Positions 33,669 to 42,024 of a DNA stretch of 64,000 bases are shown here, piece by piece. The number at the start of each line of letters is the position of its first letter. Within the stretch, counting starts at the first letter, position 1. The position numbers and the translations under genes were made by a program. The DNA is taken from positions 1 to 64,000 of the forward strand of contig CAVRGL010000008.1 in assembly GCA_963720735.1 (NCBI GenBank), given 5' to 3'. The notes beneath the pieces are model-generated. The model searched no databases, was not told the origin of the DNA, and was given only the letters and a program-made list of their open reading frames with translations. The DNA comes from JBBRHQ01 sp963720735. GTDB lineage: Bacteria; Actinomycetota; Thermoleophilia; Solirubrobacterales; 70-9.

Positions 33669-34307
33669 TCAGGCGGCGGGGAAGACCACCGGAGCGGCGC
33701 CCAGCTCGACCAGTGCCGACTGAAGGGTGCGGCGCCCGCGATGGTGGAGGCCATGCACCGAGCTCTCGGTCTTGCCGAGGGCATCGGCAATCTCGATCGG
33801 CGAGAGGCCGACGATATGGCGCAGCACCAGGACCTCGCGCTGCCCCTCCGGGAGCTCGTCGAGGGCCTGGTTTAGGTCATTGACCCGCTCGGAGCTGATC
33901 TGACCCTGGCCGGAGTCGGCGACCCGCACCTCCTCGGTGGGGATCGCCCGGCGGGCCCGCATCCGGTCGAGCGCGGCGTTGCGCGAGACCCTCAGGATCC
34001 AGGCTGCGAAGGGCACGTCGCCGCGAGGCTCGTACTTCTTGATCACCGTCATCAGCTTGATGAACACGTCCTGGGTGATGTCCTCGGCCTCGTGATGATC
34101 CTTGACGATGCTCATCACGTATCCGAGCACGTCCGGGGCATAGCGCACGTAGAGGAAGTGGAGCGCCTCATTGTCACCTTGCTTTGCCCGCGACACCGCG
34201 TCGCTGACCAGCTTGCCGTCTCCGGGCCCCGATCCGGGATCCCCATCCCGCCCGCGCGTTCCCTGCCGCACCTCGATGCCGTCCCTGATCGCCCCTATCC
34301 CTTCCAT
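33669..34307 (-). CDS. ECF-type RNA polymerase sigma factor
   Basis: About 212 residues from the ATG at 34307, which has an AAGGGG sequence upstream. The sigma-2 region (SIVKDHHEAEDITQDVFIKL then FAAWILRVSRNAALDRMRAR) and sigma-4 region (ELPEGQREVLVLRHIVGLSP then DALGKTESSVHGLHHRGRRT) are both clear. The N-terminus has an extra 40-residue Gly/Asp-rich stretch. No anti-sigma factor with a zinc or transmembrane domain is adjacent. The neighbours on both sides are paralogous small proteins instead. Regulon and signal are unknown. Confidence 0.9.
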   Translation of the reverse strand: MEGIGAIRDGIEVRQGTRGRDGDPGSGPGDGKLVSDAVSRAKQGDNEALHFLYVRYAPDVLGYVMSIVKDHHEAEDITQDVFIKLMTVIKKYEPRGDVPFAAWILRVSRNAALDRMRARRAIPTEEVRVADSGQGQISSERVNDLNQALDELPEGQREVLVLRHIVGLSPIEIADALGKTESSVHGLHHRGRRTLQSALVELGAAPVVFPAA

Positions 34308-34612
34308 TCGCTCGTTTTTCCCCTTCGAATCAAACCCACCGGAACCACGAAGCCGCAAACTGCGGCAACAGGCCTAGTCACTTTCCCTACTCCGCCCGGG
34401 CTTGTCAAGTCCGAATATTCGTCCAATTCCCATTCTCACGCTCAAGTCCGCGATTCCGCATAGGAATTGCACAGAAAACTGGTTTCGGGCGGGTAGCCAG
34501 ATTGTGAAAGGCGGATCTGCCCCGAGACCTAGTCCGGCGCAAAACGGACGAAATCCGCGCCGTTCAGGGAAGTCTCGGCGCGCGGCGGCGGTTGATCGAG
34601 CGTGGGGGACCG
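34308..34612. promoter_or_regulatory. divergent intergenic region between sigma factor and copy 2
   Basis: About 305 bases with no convincing gene. It must hold the promoters of the sigma factor gene (leftward) and of the small protein gene at 34613 (rightward). It is locally AT-richer than its surroundings around 34410-34510. I cannot assign -35/-10 elements with confidence, and see no clear hairpin. Confidence 0.45.
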
Positions 34613-34975
34613 ATGAGGGTAATGATCGGAAAGTTCGCTCGTTCCGGGATCGAGGCTCACCTCGGCCCGGATCTCCCCGGGGGCGTGCAGGCCGCACTTC
34701 GCCACTACTGGCGCCGGCTTCGCTCCGGGAAGACCCCGGTCGGGGTACCTGGATTCGTCGCCGAGGAGCTTCCGGATGGCGCCGGCGCGATCTTCGAGCT
34801 TCCGGTCGAGAAGGAGATCAGGCTGACCCTGGAGCGCGAGGCGGCGCGCCAGGCGACCACGGTCGACCGATTGCTGGTCCACGCGATCCTGGTCTATCTC
34901 TCCGATCTCGACGCGCCGGTCCCGCAGAGCGGCTCCGCATCGGCGCCGTGCAACGGGTCGGACCCGGGCGCCTGA
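34613..34975 (+). CDS. small protein, paralog flanking the ECF sigma gene (copy 2)
   Basis: A 120-residue protein from the ATG at 34613 (MRVMIGKFARSG); the frame is open seven codons further upstream. A helix with ALRHYWRRLRSGK, a loop with PVGVPGFVAEELP, then strand EKEIRLTLEREAARQATTVD and helix RLLVHAILVYLSDLD mirror copy 1. The two flank the sigma gene and may act with it, but no family function is known to me. The C-terminal tail (GSASAPCNGSDPGA) is low complexity. Confidence 0.6.
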   Translation: MRVMIGKFARSGIEAHLGPDLPGGVQAALRHYWRRLRSGKTPVGVPGFVAEELPDGAGAIFELPVEKEIRLTLEREAARQATTVDRLLVHAILVYLSDLDAPVPQSGSASAPCNGSDPGA

Positions 34976-34997
34976 AGCACAGCGGCGCCGGTCTCGC

Positions 34998-36125
34998 TCA
35001 GACGACCAGCCGGCCGTTGCCCGATCCGGCGACCGCGGCCTCCGAGTCGCCGTTGCGGGCCTGCTCGAGGCGCCGGTGCCCATCGGCGACCGCGTCGGTG
35101 ACCGAGCGCACCGCCTGCGGCTCGCCACGGGAGTGAAGCGACTTCTCGAGGGCGTCGAGCGCCAGGACGACCTCGAGGCCGAGCCGGGAGCTCGAGACCG
35201 GGGTGTCGCCGGTGCGGATCGCGTTGGCGAAGTCGGAAAGCTCGAGCCCGAGCGGCTCGGAGGCCTCGATCCGCGGCGCGACCATGTCGCCGGTGCGGTA
35301 GGTGAGCCGGTACTCGCCGAAGCTGGCCGGAGGCTCGGCGAAATCCAGCCCGCGGTCGTAGATGCGGACCGAGTCGTCTGAGGCCGTGTCCTCGTATTGG
35401 ACCATCCGGCGGCTCCCGACAACGACCATCTGGCGCATCTTGCGGGGGGCGAGCCAGGAGAGCTGCACGTTGGCCTGTGCCCCCTGCTCGAAGCGAAGCG
35501 TCAGGAAAGCGGTCTCATGGACATCCTCCTGGAAGACGCAGCGGCCGTTCGCCGAGACCTCGACCAGCGGCTGGGAGAGCCAGTGGAGCAGGATCGAGAG
35601 GTCATGCGGGGCGAGGTCGAGCACGACGCCGTCCTGCTGGTAGAGGCCGAGGTTCATCCGCGACGAGGTGATGAAGTAGATCTCCCCGAGCACCCCGCCA
35701 TGGACCAGCTCGCGCACCTTGTTGACGGAGGGGCTGTAGAGGAAGGTATGGCCCGGCATCAGGACGAGCTCGAGGTTCTCGGCGATTGCGATCAGCTCAG
35801 CAGCCTCGTCCGGGGTCCGCGCCAGCGGCTTCTCCACCAGGACGTGCTTGCCGGCTTCGAGGGCACGCCGGACCAGCCGGTAGTGGGTGTGGGGCGGGGT
35901 CGCGATCGCCACCGCCTCGATCCTCGGATCCTCGAGGGCGGTATCGAGGTCGCGCTCCACCCAGACGCCGGGGTGGCGCCGCCGGAAGTCGTCGATGCGA
36001 CCGTCGTCGAGCTCGCAGAGCCCCATGAGGCGGAATTCGGGCCGCTCGACGATGTTGCGGACCATGTTGGGGCCCCAGTAGCCATAGCCGACGACCATGG
36101 CCCCGATTGCACGCTCGGATGGCAT
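34998..36125 (-). CDS. Gfo/Idh/MocA family oxidoreductase
   Basis: A 375-residue NAD(P)-dependent sugar dehydrogenase. The N-terminal Rossmann fold reads MVVGYGYWGPNMVRNIVERP, with the later VAIATPPHTHYRLVRRALEA and the family signature Lys in HVLVEKPLA. The C-terminal alpha/beta domain contains LDLAPHDLSILLHWL, with a catalytic-type His. The start at 36125 is supported by AAAGG upstream. In polysaccharide loci such enzymes often oxidise UDP-sugars on the way to amino or uronic sugars. It is divergent from the epimerase gene and opens the surface-polysaccharide locus. Confidence 0.88.
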   Translation of the reverse strand: MPSERAIGAMVVGYGYWGPNMVRNIVERPEFRLMGLCELDDGRIDDFRRRHPGVWVERDLDTALEDPRIEAVAIATPPHTHYRLVRRALEAGKHVLVEKPLARTPDEAAELIAIAENLELVLMPGHTFLYSPSVNKVRELVHGGVLGEIYFITSSRMNLGLYQQDGVVLDLAPHDLSILLHWLSQPLVEVSANGRCVFQEDVHETAFLTLRFEQGAQANVQLSWLAPRKMRQMVVVGSRRMVQYEDTASDDSVRIYDRGLDFAEPPASFGEYRLTYRTGDMVAPRIEASEPLGLELSDFANAIRTGDTPVSSSRLGLEVVLALDALEKSLHSRGEPQAVRSVTDAVADGHRRLEQARNGDSEAAVAGSGNGRLVV

Positions 36126-36315
36126 TGCGAACCTTTCTGGTCTGATCACTGCCGCGACTGGACTCGCCGCGGTACACCAAGAACGGACCCACGGGCGACG
36201 ACTTCCGCCCAGTCCCGCCCCGCAGGACGAAAAAAGGACGGCGGGCCGCACACCGGCTCCGGCCCCGGCGGATTCGGCCGCAAGAAACAGCCGCGGGGGC
36301 GACGTTTGACCGTCG

Positions 36316-37377
36316 ATGCCACATCGGCTGATATCGATCATCGGGTCGCGGCCCGACATCGTCCAGGCCGGGCCGCTGTCGCTGGCGTTCGCAGGCTGCG
36401 TCGACGAGGTCCTCGTCCACACCGGGCAGCATTACGACCCGGGAATGTCGGACCTGCTGATCGCCGACATGCGCCTGCCGCTCCCCGACTACAACCTCGG
36501 AGTCGGCTCGCTCCCCAACGAGAGGAGCGTCGCCGTCGCGCAGGGCCGCATCAACGAGGTGGTCCAGCGGGAGGACCCGGATGCGATCCTGGTTCGGGGC
36601 GATACCAACTCAACGCTCGCCGGCGCCCGGGCGGCGAAGGCTGCGGGCGTTCCCCTGCTCCATGTCGAAGCCGGCCTGCGGAGCTACCGGGACGACATCC
36701 CGGAGGAGCGCAACCGGGTCGAGGCCGACCGCATCTCGGACCTGTTGTTCGCCCCCTGCGAGCACGCCCGAGACGTGCTCCTGAGCGAGCAAGTCGGTGG
36801 CGCGGTCCACATGGAGGGGGACGTCCTCGCCGACGCTCATCTCGCCTGCCGGGACCGGCTCCCCGAGAGCGGCGAGCCGGGCGATTACGTGCTGGCGACC
36901 GTGCATCGCCACCAGAACACCGAGCGCCCCGAGCGTCTGGGGGCCGTGCTGGCCTGCCTGGCGGCGGTCGAGTGCCGGGTGATCCTCCCATTGCATCCGC
37001 GCACCCGGAAGCGGCTTGGGGAATGGGGGCTCGAGATGCCGGACAACGTCGAGGTGCGGGCGGAAGTCCCCTACACCGAGATGCTTGCCCTGGAGCGCGA
37101 CGCATTCGCGATCGTCACCGACTCCGGCGGGGTGCAGAGGGAGGCCTACCTATGGGGGGTCCCCTGCATCACCCTTCGCGAGGAGACCGAGTGGGTCGGG
37201 ACCGTGTCGGCGGGCTGGAACACCCCGGTCGGTATCGACCCGGCGAGGTTGCGGGCGGCGCTGGAGAGCTCCCGGCCCGCGGCTCGGCCCCAGATCTTCG
37301 GCGACGGCAGGGCCGCCGAGCGGATCGCGAAGCAGACGGTCGCCGAGCTCGACCGGGCCCTGGAGAGGGCCGCCTGA
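36316..37377 (+). CDS. wecB: UDP-N-acetylglucosamine 2-epimerase (non-hydrolysing type)
   Basis: A 353-residue GT-B-fold epimerase. Characteristic segments are SIIGSRPDIVQAGPLS, VHTGQHYDPGMS, LVRGDTNSTLAGA, LHVEAGLRSY followed by PEERNRVEADRIS, and VTDSGGVQREAYLWGVPCIT. It interconverts UDP-GlcNAc and UDP-ManNAc (or similar 2-acetamido sugars), supplying precursor for the surface polysaccharide. The gene is divergent from the dehydrogenase. The 190-base gap should hold both promoters, though no clear elements were assigned. Confidence 0.9.
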   Translation: MPHRLISIIGSRPDIVQAGPLSLAFAGCVDEVLVHTGQHYDPGMSDLLIADMRLPLPDYNLGVGSLPNERSVAVAQGRINEVVQREDPDAILVRGDTNSTLAGARAAKAAGVPLLHVEAGLRSYRDDIPEERNRVEADRISDLLFAPCEHARDVLLSEQVGGAVHMEGDVLADAHLACRDRLPESGEPGDYVLATVHRHQNTERPERLGAVLACLAAVECRVILPLHPRTRKRLGEWGLEMPDNVEVRAEVPYTEMLALERDAFAIVTDSGGVQREAYLWGVPCITLREETEWVGTVSAGWNTPVGIDPARLRAALESSRPAARPQIFGDGRAAERIAKQTVAELDRALERAA

Positions 37378-37512
37378 GCATTTCGCCACGGACGTCCGGC
37401 CGGATGCCGCGAGCGTGCCCGGCCGGGCACGAAAGTTTCTCCCCCGCCGCTGCGTTCCCTGAGCGATTGCCGGACGCGGGGATCCGGCCCTACACCCTGG
37501 AGACAAGACGAG

Positions 37513-38352
37513 TTGATCGTTTACCTGAAGGAGCTCTCGAGGCGCCGGTTCTTGGTGCTCGCGGCGGTCGTTGCGGCCGCGGCGATCTCCCTCTTCGCGG
37601 TCTTCAACGTCAGTCTCGCTCCGCCGTCGATCGCCAAGCGTGACCAGATCAGTGCCCAGGGATCGATCGAGATCCTTGTCGACTCCTCCCGGTCACCTAT
37701 TGCAGATGCGAAAAAGAGCATCACCGGCCTGACCGCCCGGGCCGGCGTCTTCGCCAGGTACATGGCCGGCGGCCGGGTGATCGGGCTGATGGCCAAGAAG
37801 AGCGGGATCCCGGTGAAGCAGATCGATGTCGCCAGCCCGGCCCCGCTGCCCGGCGAGGCTCCCGGCGCTGGCCAGCCGTCCCCGCAGATTCATCCGTACG
37901 GCGTCGACATAGAGCAGGCGGCGGAGCTGCCGATCGTCAGCGTCGTCACCCGCGCACCCACAGTGGGCAAGGCTCGCGCGCTTGCCGCCGCGGCGCCGGG
38001 TTCGGTGCGCCAGGTCGTCGATTCCATCCAGAAGCAGCAAGGCACTCCCGACGACAAGCGGGTCGAGTTCCGGGTACTCGGCCCGGCAAAAGCAGCCAAG
38101 GTCGACAACTCGGTCGGCAAGAAGGTCGCCATCGGCCTGTTCTTCGTGCTGGTCGCCATCTTCATCGCACTGATCATCGGCGTCCCCCGTCTGATCGCGG
38201 CGTGGAGGAGCGGCGAGCCCGAGGCCCTGCAGGCTTTCGACGAGGGCCAGACCTCCGGCGAGGTGCCTGAGGTGCTGCGCCTCCCGCTCACCGGGGACGC
38301 CGATCCCGGCGCCGAGCAGGCTCGGGTCCTCGAGCCTGGCGAGTCCCCCTGA
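37513..38352 (+). CDS. Wzz-like chain-length/assembly protein (copy 1)
   Basis: A 279-residue protein with a TTG start. One transmembrane helix near the N-terminus (about 12-32, LVLAAVVAAAAISLFAVF) and one near 213-235 (VAIGLFFVLVAIFIALIIGV) bracket an external domain. This is the two-helix topology of polysaccharide co-polymerases. The motif VSLAPPSIAKRDQISAQGSI after helix 1 recurs in the next gene. No Walker-type tyrosine kinase domain follows. It probably influences polymer length or export; the family call is from topology and neighbourhood. Confidence 0.65.
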   Translation: MIVYLKELSRRRFLVLAAVVAAAAISLFAVFNVSLAPPSIAKRDQISAQGSIEILVDSSRSPIADAKKSITGLTARAGVFARYMAGGRVIGLMAKKSGIPVKQIDVASPAPLPGEAPGAGQPSPQIHPYGVDIEQAAELPIVSVVTRAPTVGKARALAAAAPGSVRQVVDSIQKQQGTPDDKRVEFRVLGPAKAAKVDNSVGKKVAIGLFFVLVAIFIALIIGVPRLIAAWRSGEPEALQAFDEGQTSGEVPEVLRLPLTGDADPGAEQARVLEPGESP

Positions 38353-38486
38353 CGCGCGATCTGGCCTGGGTGCGACGGCACGAGTCGCCACCGCTCAGGT
38401 CTGTCCTGACCCGTGAAGGTGCGAAAGAAGGCCGAAACGCCGACCGTTCTCTGTGAGGTGGCGCAGAGGCAGCCCACCACGACCCG

Positions 38487-39326
38487 ATGGAATTCGCACG
38501 AACCCTAAAGACCCTCTGGCGGCGCCGTGGCCTGGTGGCCATCGGGGTGGTGATCGCGGTTATCGCCGCGATCCTGAGCGTGTATCAGGTCAGTCTCAGC
38601 CCGCCCTCGCTGACCAGCCGCACCAACGTCTTCTCCACCGCCTCGACGCAGATCCTCGTCGACACTCCCGATTCGGCCTTCGCCGATCTCTCCAACGACA
38701 TCGACCCGCTGGACACGAGAGCGAGCGTCTTCGCGCGCTTCCTGGCGAGCCCGGCGGCGGTGGCGTTGATCGCGCGCGAGGCGAAGCTGCCGTTCAACGC
38801 AATCGAGGCGCAGGGACCCTACGACCAGAACCTGCCGCCGGCTGAGCAGCAGCCGACCGCCGAGAGGCGCAGCTCCCAGATCATCGGCGAGGGCGCTCTC
38901 TACCGGCTGCGGTTCGAGAACAACTCGCTGCTGCCGATCATCTCGGTCTTCGCGCAGGCGCCGACCACGGCGAAGGCGAAGAGGCTGGCGGCGGCCGCGC
39001 CAAAGGCGCTGCGCGTCTATATCGAGCGCATTCAGGCCAGGCAGCACACCCCGGACAACCGGCGAGTCGAAATCCGCAAGCTCGGGCACGGGATCGGAGG
39101 CGTCGTCAATAAGGGCGCCGACATCCAGATCGCGGCACTGGTCTTCATCGCCGTCCTGATCGGCTGGTGCATGCTGCTGATCCCGGCTCATACGATCGCC
39201 CGAGGATGGCGCGAGATCGACATCGAAGAGGGTCGCTCGCCGACCGGTGGCCCGGGCGACGGCAGCAACGGCAACGGCCTCATGGACGAGGTCCGCCGCA
39301 CGAAGCTCGAGCACAAGGCCCGCTGA
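38487..39326 (+). CDS. Wzz-like chain-length/assembly protein (copy 2)
   Basis: A paralog of the preceding gene with the same length. The first helix is at about 14-34 (VAIGVVIAVIAAILSVYQV), followed by SLSPPSLTSRTNVFSTASTQ. The external domain has LDTRASVFARFLASPAAVAL, matching LTARAGVFARYMAGGRVIGL in copy 1. A second helix lies at about 215-235. The cytoplasmic tail is short and hydrophilic (DGSNGNGLMDEVRRTKLEHK). Two such proteins in tandem may form a hetero-oligomer. It abuts the Wzy-like gene. Confidence 0.65.
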   Translation: MEFARTLKTLWRRRGLVAIGVVIAVIAAILSVYQVSLSPPSLTSRTNVFSTASTQILVDTPDSAFADLSNDIDPLDTRASVFARFLASPAAVALIAREAKLPFNAIEAQGPYDQNLPPAEQQPTAERRSSQIIGEGALYRLRFENNSLLPIISVFAQAPTTAKAKRLAAAAPKALRVYIERIQARQHTPDNRRVEIRKLGHGIGGVVNKGADIQIAALVFIAVLIGWCMLLIPAHTIARGWREIDIEEGRSPTGGPGDGSNGNGLMDEVRRTKLEHKAR

Positions 39327-39327
39327 G

Positions 39328-40737
39328 GTGGAGGCGAGCGCCTCCTCAGCAAGCTACGGGGTGGTCAGCGGCGATGCCTGGCCCCGGACCAGGAGGCCCC
39401 TGCCCTGGCTGATCGCGGGATTCGTGGCCGCGATCTTCCTGGTTCCGATCGATGCAATCCACCTCTACATCAAGCTGCCGTTCAGCTCCGACTTCGATCG
39501 CTTCTTCGTCGCAGTGATGGTCGCCGCCTGGGTCGCCCGGGGCGTCTTCGGCGGCAACCAGGGCGTGGTACGCCTGCGCACGCGCGGATGGGCGGTGGGG
39601 ATCACCGCCTTCTCGTTCGTGGCGATCGCGAGCATCGCGGTCAACGTCAGTCGGATCACCAACCTCGGCGAGTGGGACTTCGCCGTGAAGAAGTTGGCGG
39701 TGCTGATCGGACTGGTGGCCGTATTCGCGATCTTCACCCTGACGATCCGGGTAGCGGAGCTGCGCTCCTTCTCGAAGCTGATCGTGATCCTTGCCGTGAT
39801 CACGGCGCTGGGGACGGTCGTCGAAAAGAAGACGGGCTACAACGTCTTCTATTCGACCGCGACCGCGGTGCTCTCGCCGGTGGCCGCCGTCGATCCGGCG
39901 CCGACCGACGTGGCGCCCAACCCGAACGAATCCCGACCAATGATCGCCGGCCCGACCCGGCACCCGCTGTCGCTCGCCACGATCCTCGGGATGGCACTGC
40001 CCTTTGCCCTGGTGCTCGCCGCGATCGCCACCACGATGCGAAGACGCCTGGCCTGGTGCCTCGCCGCGGGCATCATCATGGCGGGGGCGCTGATCACGCA
40101 GCGAAAATCGGGAGTGGTGGTCCCGGTCTGCGCGCTGCTCGCCCTATTCGTGATGCGGCCGCGCCAGCTGATTCGCCTCGCTCCATTCGGAATCGTCGTG
40201 GTCGCGCTTGCGATCGCCCTCAGGCCGAGCGCCTTCAGCTCGGTGCAGCAGCTGGAGAAGGCCGGCAGCTCCGATTCGACCGTTGGCCGCACCTCCGACT
40301 ACACGGCGGTGGTTCCGGATGTGCTGACCAACCCCCTGCTCGGGCGCGGCTATGGCACGCTCGACTCCTCACGGGTAGACACGTACCGAATCTTCGACAA
40401 CGAGTACCTCGGTCAGCTCTACCAGGATGGCGGCCTGGGCCTGATCGCCTTCCTGATCTTCATCGTCACCCCCCTCTTCGTGGTCCGGCCGGTGCTCCGG
40501 TCGGACAATCCGCTGCGCGGACCACCCGCTCTCGCGGCCGGAGCAAGCTGCCTTGCCTTCGGGGTCGCGGCCGCCCTCTACGACATCCTCAGCTTCCCGC
40601 AGGCGCCGTACCTGTTCCTCTTCATGGCGGCGGTCTGCACCTGCGCCGCGTCGCTGGAGGTGCCGGTCGGCGCGCCGGCCCGACGCTGGCCGGCAATGGC
40701 GGCGGCTCGGTGGCCCAATGAACCACTCTCGACCTGA
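39328..40737 (+). CDS. O-antigen ligase/polymerase-like (Wzy-type) membrane protein
   Basis: About 469 residues from the GTG at 39328, one base after the previous stop. It has ten or more transmembrane helices and a large external loop with SSDSTVGRTSDYTAVVPDVL and NPLLGRGYGTLDSSRVDTYR, the pattern of the Wzy_C/O-antigen ligase family. FDNEYLGQLYQDGGLGLIAF after the loop is also characteristic. It should polymerise or transfer undecaprenyl-linked repeat units on the outer face of the membrane. Confidence 0.82.
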   Translation: MEASASSASYGVVSGDAWPRTRRPLPWLIAGFVAAIFLVPIDAIHLYIKLPFSSDFDRFFVAVMVAAWVARGVFGGNQGVVRLRTRGWAVGITAFSFVAIASIAVNVSRITNLGEWDFAVKKLAVLIGLVAVFAIFTLTIRVAELRSFSKLIVILAVITALGTVVEKKTGYNVFYSTATAVLSPVAAVDPAPTDVAPNPNESRPMIAGPTRHPLSLATILGMALPFALVLAAIATTMRRRLAWCLAAGIIMAGALITQRKSGVVVPVCALLALFVMRPRQLIRLAPFGIVVVALAIALRPSAFSSVQQLEKAGSSDSTVGRTSDYTAVVPDVLTNPLLGRGYGTLDSSRVDTYRIFDNEYLGQLYQDGGLGLIAFLIFIVTPLFVVRPVLRSDNPLRGPPALAAGASCLAFGVAAALYDILSFPQAPYLFLFMAAVCTCAASLEVPVGAPARRWPAMAAARWPNEPLST

Positions 40738-40739
40738 GG

Positions 40740-41990
40740 ATGGATCGCAAGCTCGTAACCCGGCTGTCGGTCCTCGCCATTGCCCTTGCAGCAGGCGTGG
40801 TGATCGTCCTGGCGCTCAGCTCCGGAAGCGATAAGGGCAAGGCGCTCGGCTCTTCCGGGCGACCGACCATGCCGCCGCCGCCCCACTACACCCCGGAGAT
40901 CTGCACACAGTCGGTGAGTCCGGGAGCGAGCCTGACGGCTGCACTGGCCCGGGCGCCGGCCGGGGCTGTGATCTGCCTGCACGGCGGGAAATACCCGGGA
41001 GAGCGAATCCCCAGCGATGCGACGGACAATTCCTCGTTCGTGACTCTCCAGCCGGTCCACGGCGAGGTGCCGGTGCTCACCGGCGAGCTGGCCTTCGACG
41101 GCGCCAGGTACCTGCGAATCCAGGGCCTCAGCCTGAAGAGCGGAATCAAGTTCCAGCCGGCCGCATCACACGTGGAACTGATCGGCAACGACATCACCGG
41201 GGTGGGCGGCATCTTCCTCTTCGGTGACTCGCGCGAGGGCGGGAGCACTCGCGATGTGCTGATTCAGGGCAATCTCATCCACGGCATCGACTACACGGGT
41301 TGGCAGGGCGTCTACGGGGGGTACGGGATCAAGTCCGTGGGGACTCAGAGCGGGGTGACGGTGCGGGGCAACGAGATCAAGAGCGTCGCAGCCGACTACA
41401 TCCAGACCGACGAAGCCAATCACTGGGTCGTCGACAGCAACACCTTCCTCGGACCGACGCTGGTCGGCGGCCATCCCCTGGAGCACCAGGACCTATGGCA
41501 GATCTACGCCGGCGGATCCGATGTGAGGTTCACCAACAACGTTGCGCGGAATACCGGGACCGCCCAGTCGCTGATGTTCCAGTTGACCTACCCGGGCAAT
41601 CGGTTCTCCGACGTCACCGTCGAGAACAACCTCTTCGATCACGAGACCCAGGGCTACACCTGCCAGGTGTTCCAGGCCAACGGCCTCACCTTTCGGGACA
41701 ACACCGTGGTCGGATCACGGTTCGGATGCCTGTTCCGCGACGACAAGAGATACCCGGCAGGGTCCGGGTACGAGGTGGACCACAACGTATTCGCAGACAC
41801 GGCTGCGGGAACGGATATCGGGCTCGAGGGGCGAGTGCCCGGCTGGGGAGCGATCGACCACAACGTCTCGAGTGACGGATCGGCCACCGGAGCGGGATCG
41901 GTGCCGAGTTGGAAGCCGGCCTGGGCGGACTCCGATGACTATCGCCCGCTCGGGCTCCCGTTCGAGGCCGGCTACCGGCAGGGCGGTTAG
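40740..41990 (+). CDS. secreted right-handed beta-helix protein
   Basis: A 416-residue exported or membrane-anchored protein. An N-terminal hydrophobic segment (about 9-27) is followed by a Gly/Pro-rich spacer and a parallel beta-helix of pectate-lyase-like type. Helix rungs are marked by regular N/D-rich turns (VTVRGNEIKSVAADYIQTD, VVDSNTF, VRFTNNVARNTG, VTVENNLFDHETQG). It has an EHQDLWQI motif equivalent to the EHSDxIQI motif of the three beta-helix proteins on the opposite strand. It probably cleaves, epimerises or binds polysaccharide outside the cell; the activity is not determined. Confidence 0.75.
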   Translation: MDRKLVTRLSVLAIALAAGVVIVLALSSGSDKGKALGSSGRPTMPPPPHYTPEICTQSVSPGASLTAALARAPAGAVICLHGGKYPGERIPSDATDNSSFVTLQPVHGEVPVLTGELAFDGARYLRIQGLSLKSGIKFQPAASHVELIGNDITGVGGIFLFGDSREGGSTRDVLIQGNLIHGIDYTGWQGVYGGYGIKSVGTQSGVTVRGNEIKSVAADYIQTDEANHWVVDSNTFLGPTLVGGHPLEHQDLWQIYAGGSDVRFTNNVARNTGTAQSLMFQLTYPGNRFSDVTVENNLFDHETQGYTCQVFQANGLTFRDNTVVGSRFGCLFRDDKRYPAGSGYEVDHNVFADTAAGTDIGLEGRVPGWGAIDHNVSSDGSATGAGSVPSWKPAWADSDDYRPLGLPFEAGYRQGG

Positions 41991-42024
41991 CGACGGCAAC
42001 ACAGGCAGCGCGGCGGTTCTCGCC

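Noticed and set aside
35397..37643. 748-codon plus-strand frame across the dehydrogenase and epimerase
   Set aside because: It spans two well-supported genes in other frames, and its translation is low-complexity His/Asp/Arg-rich.
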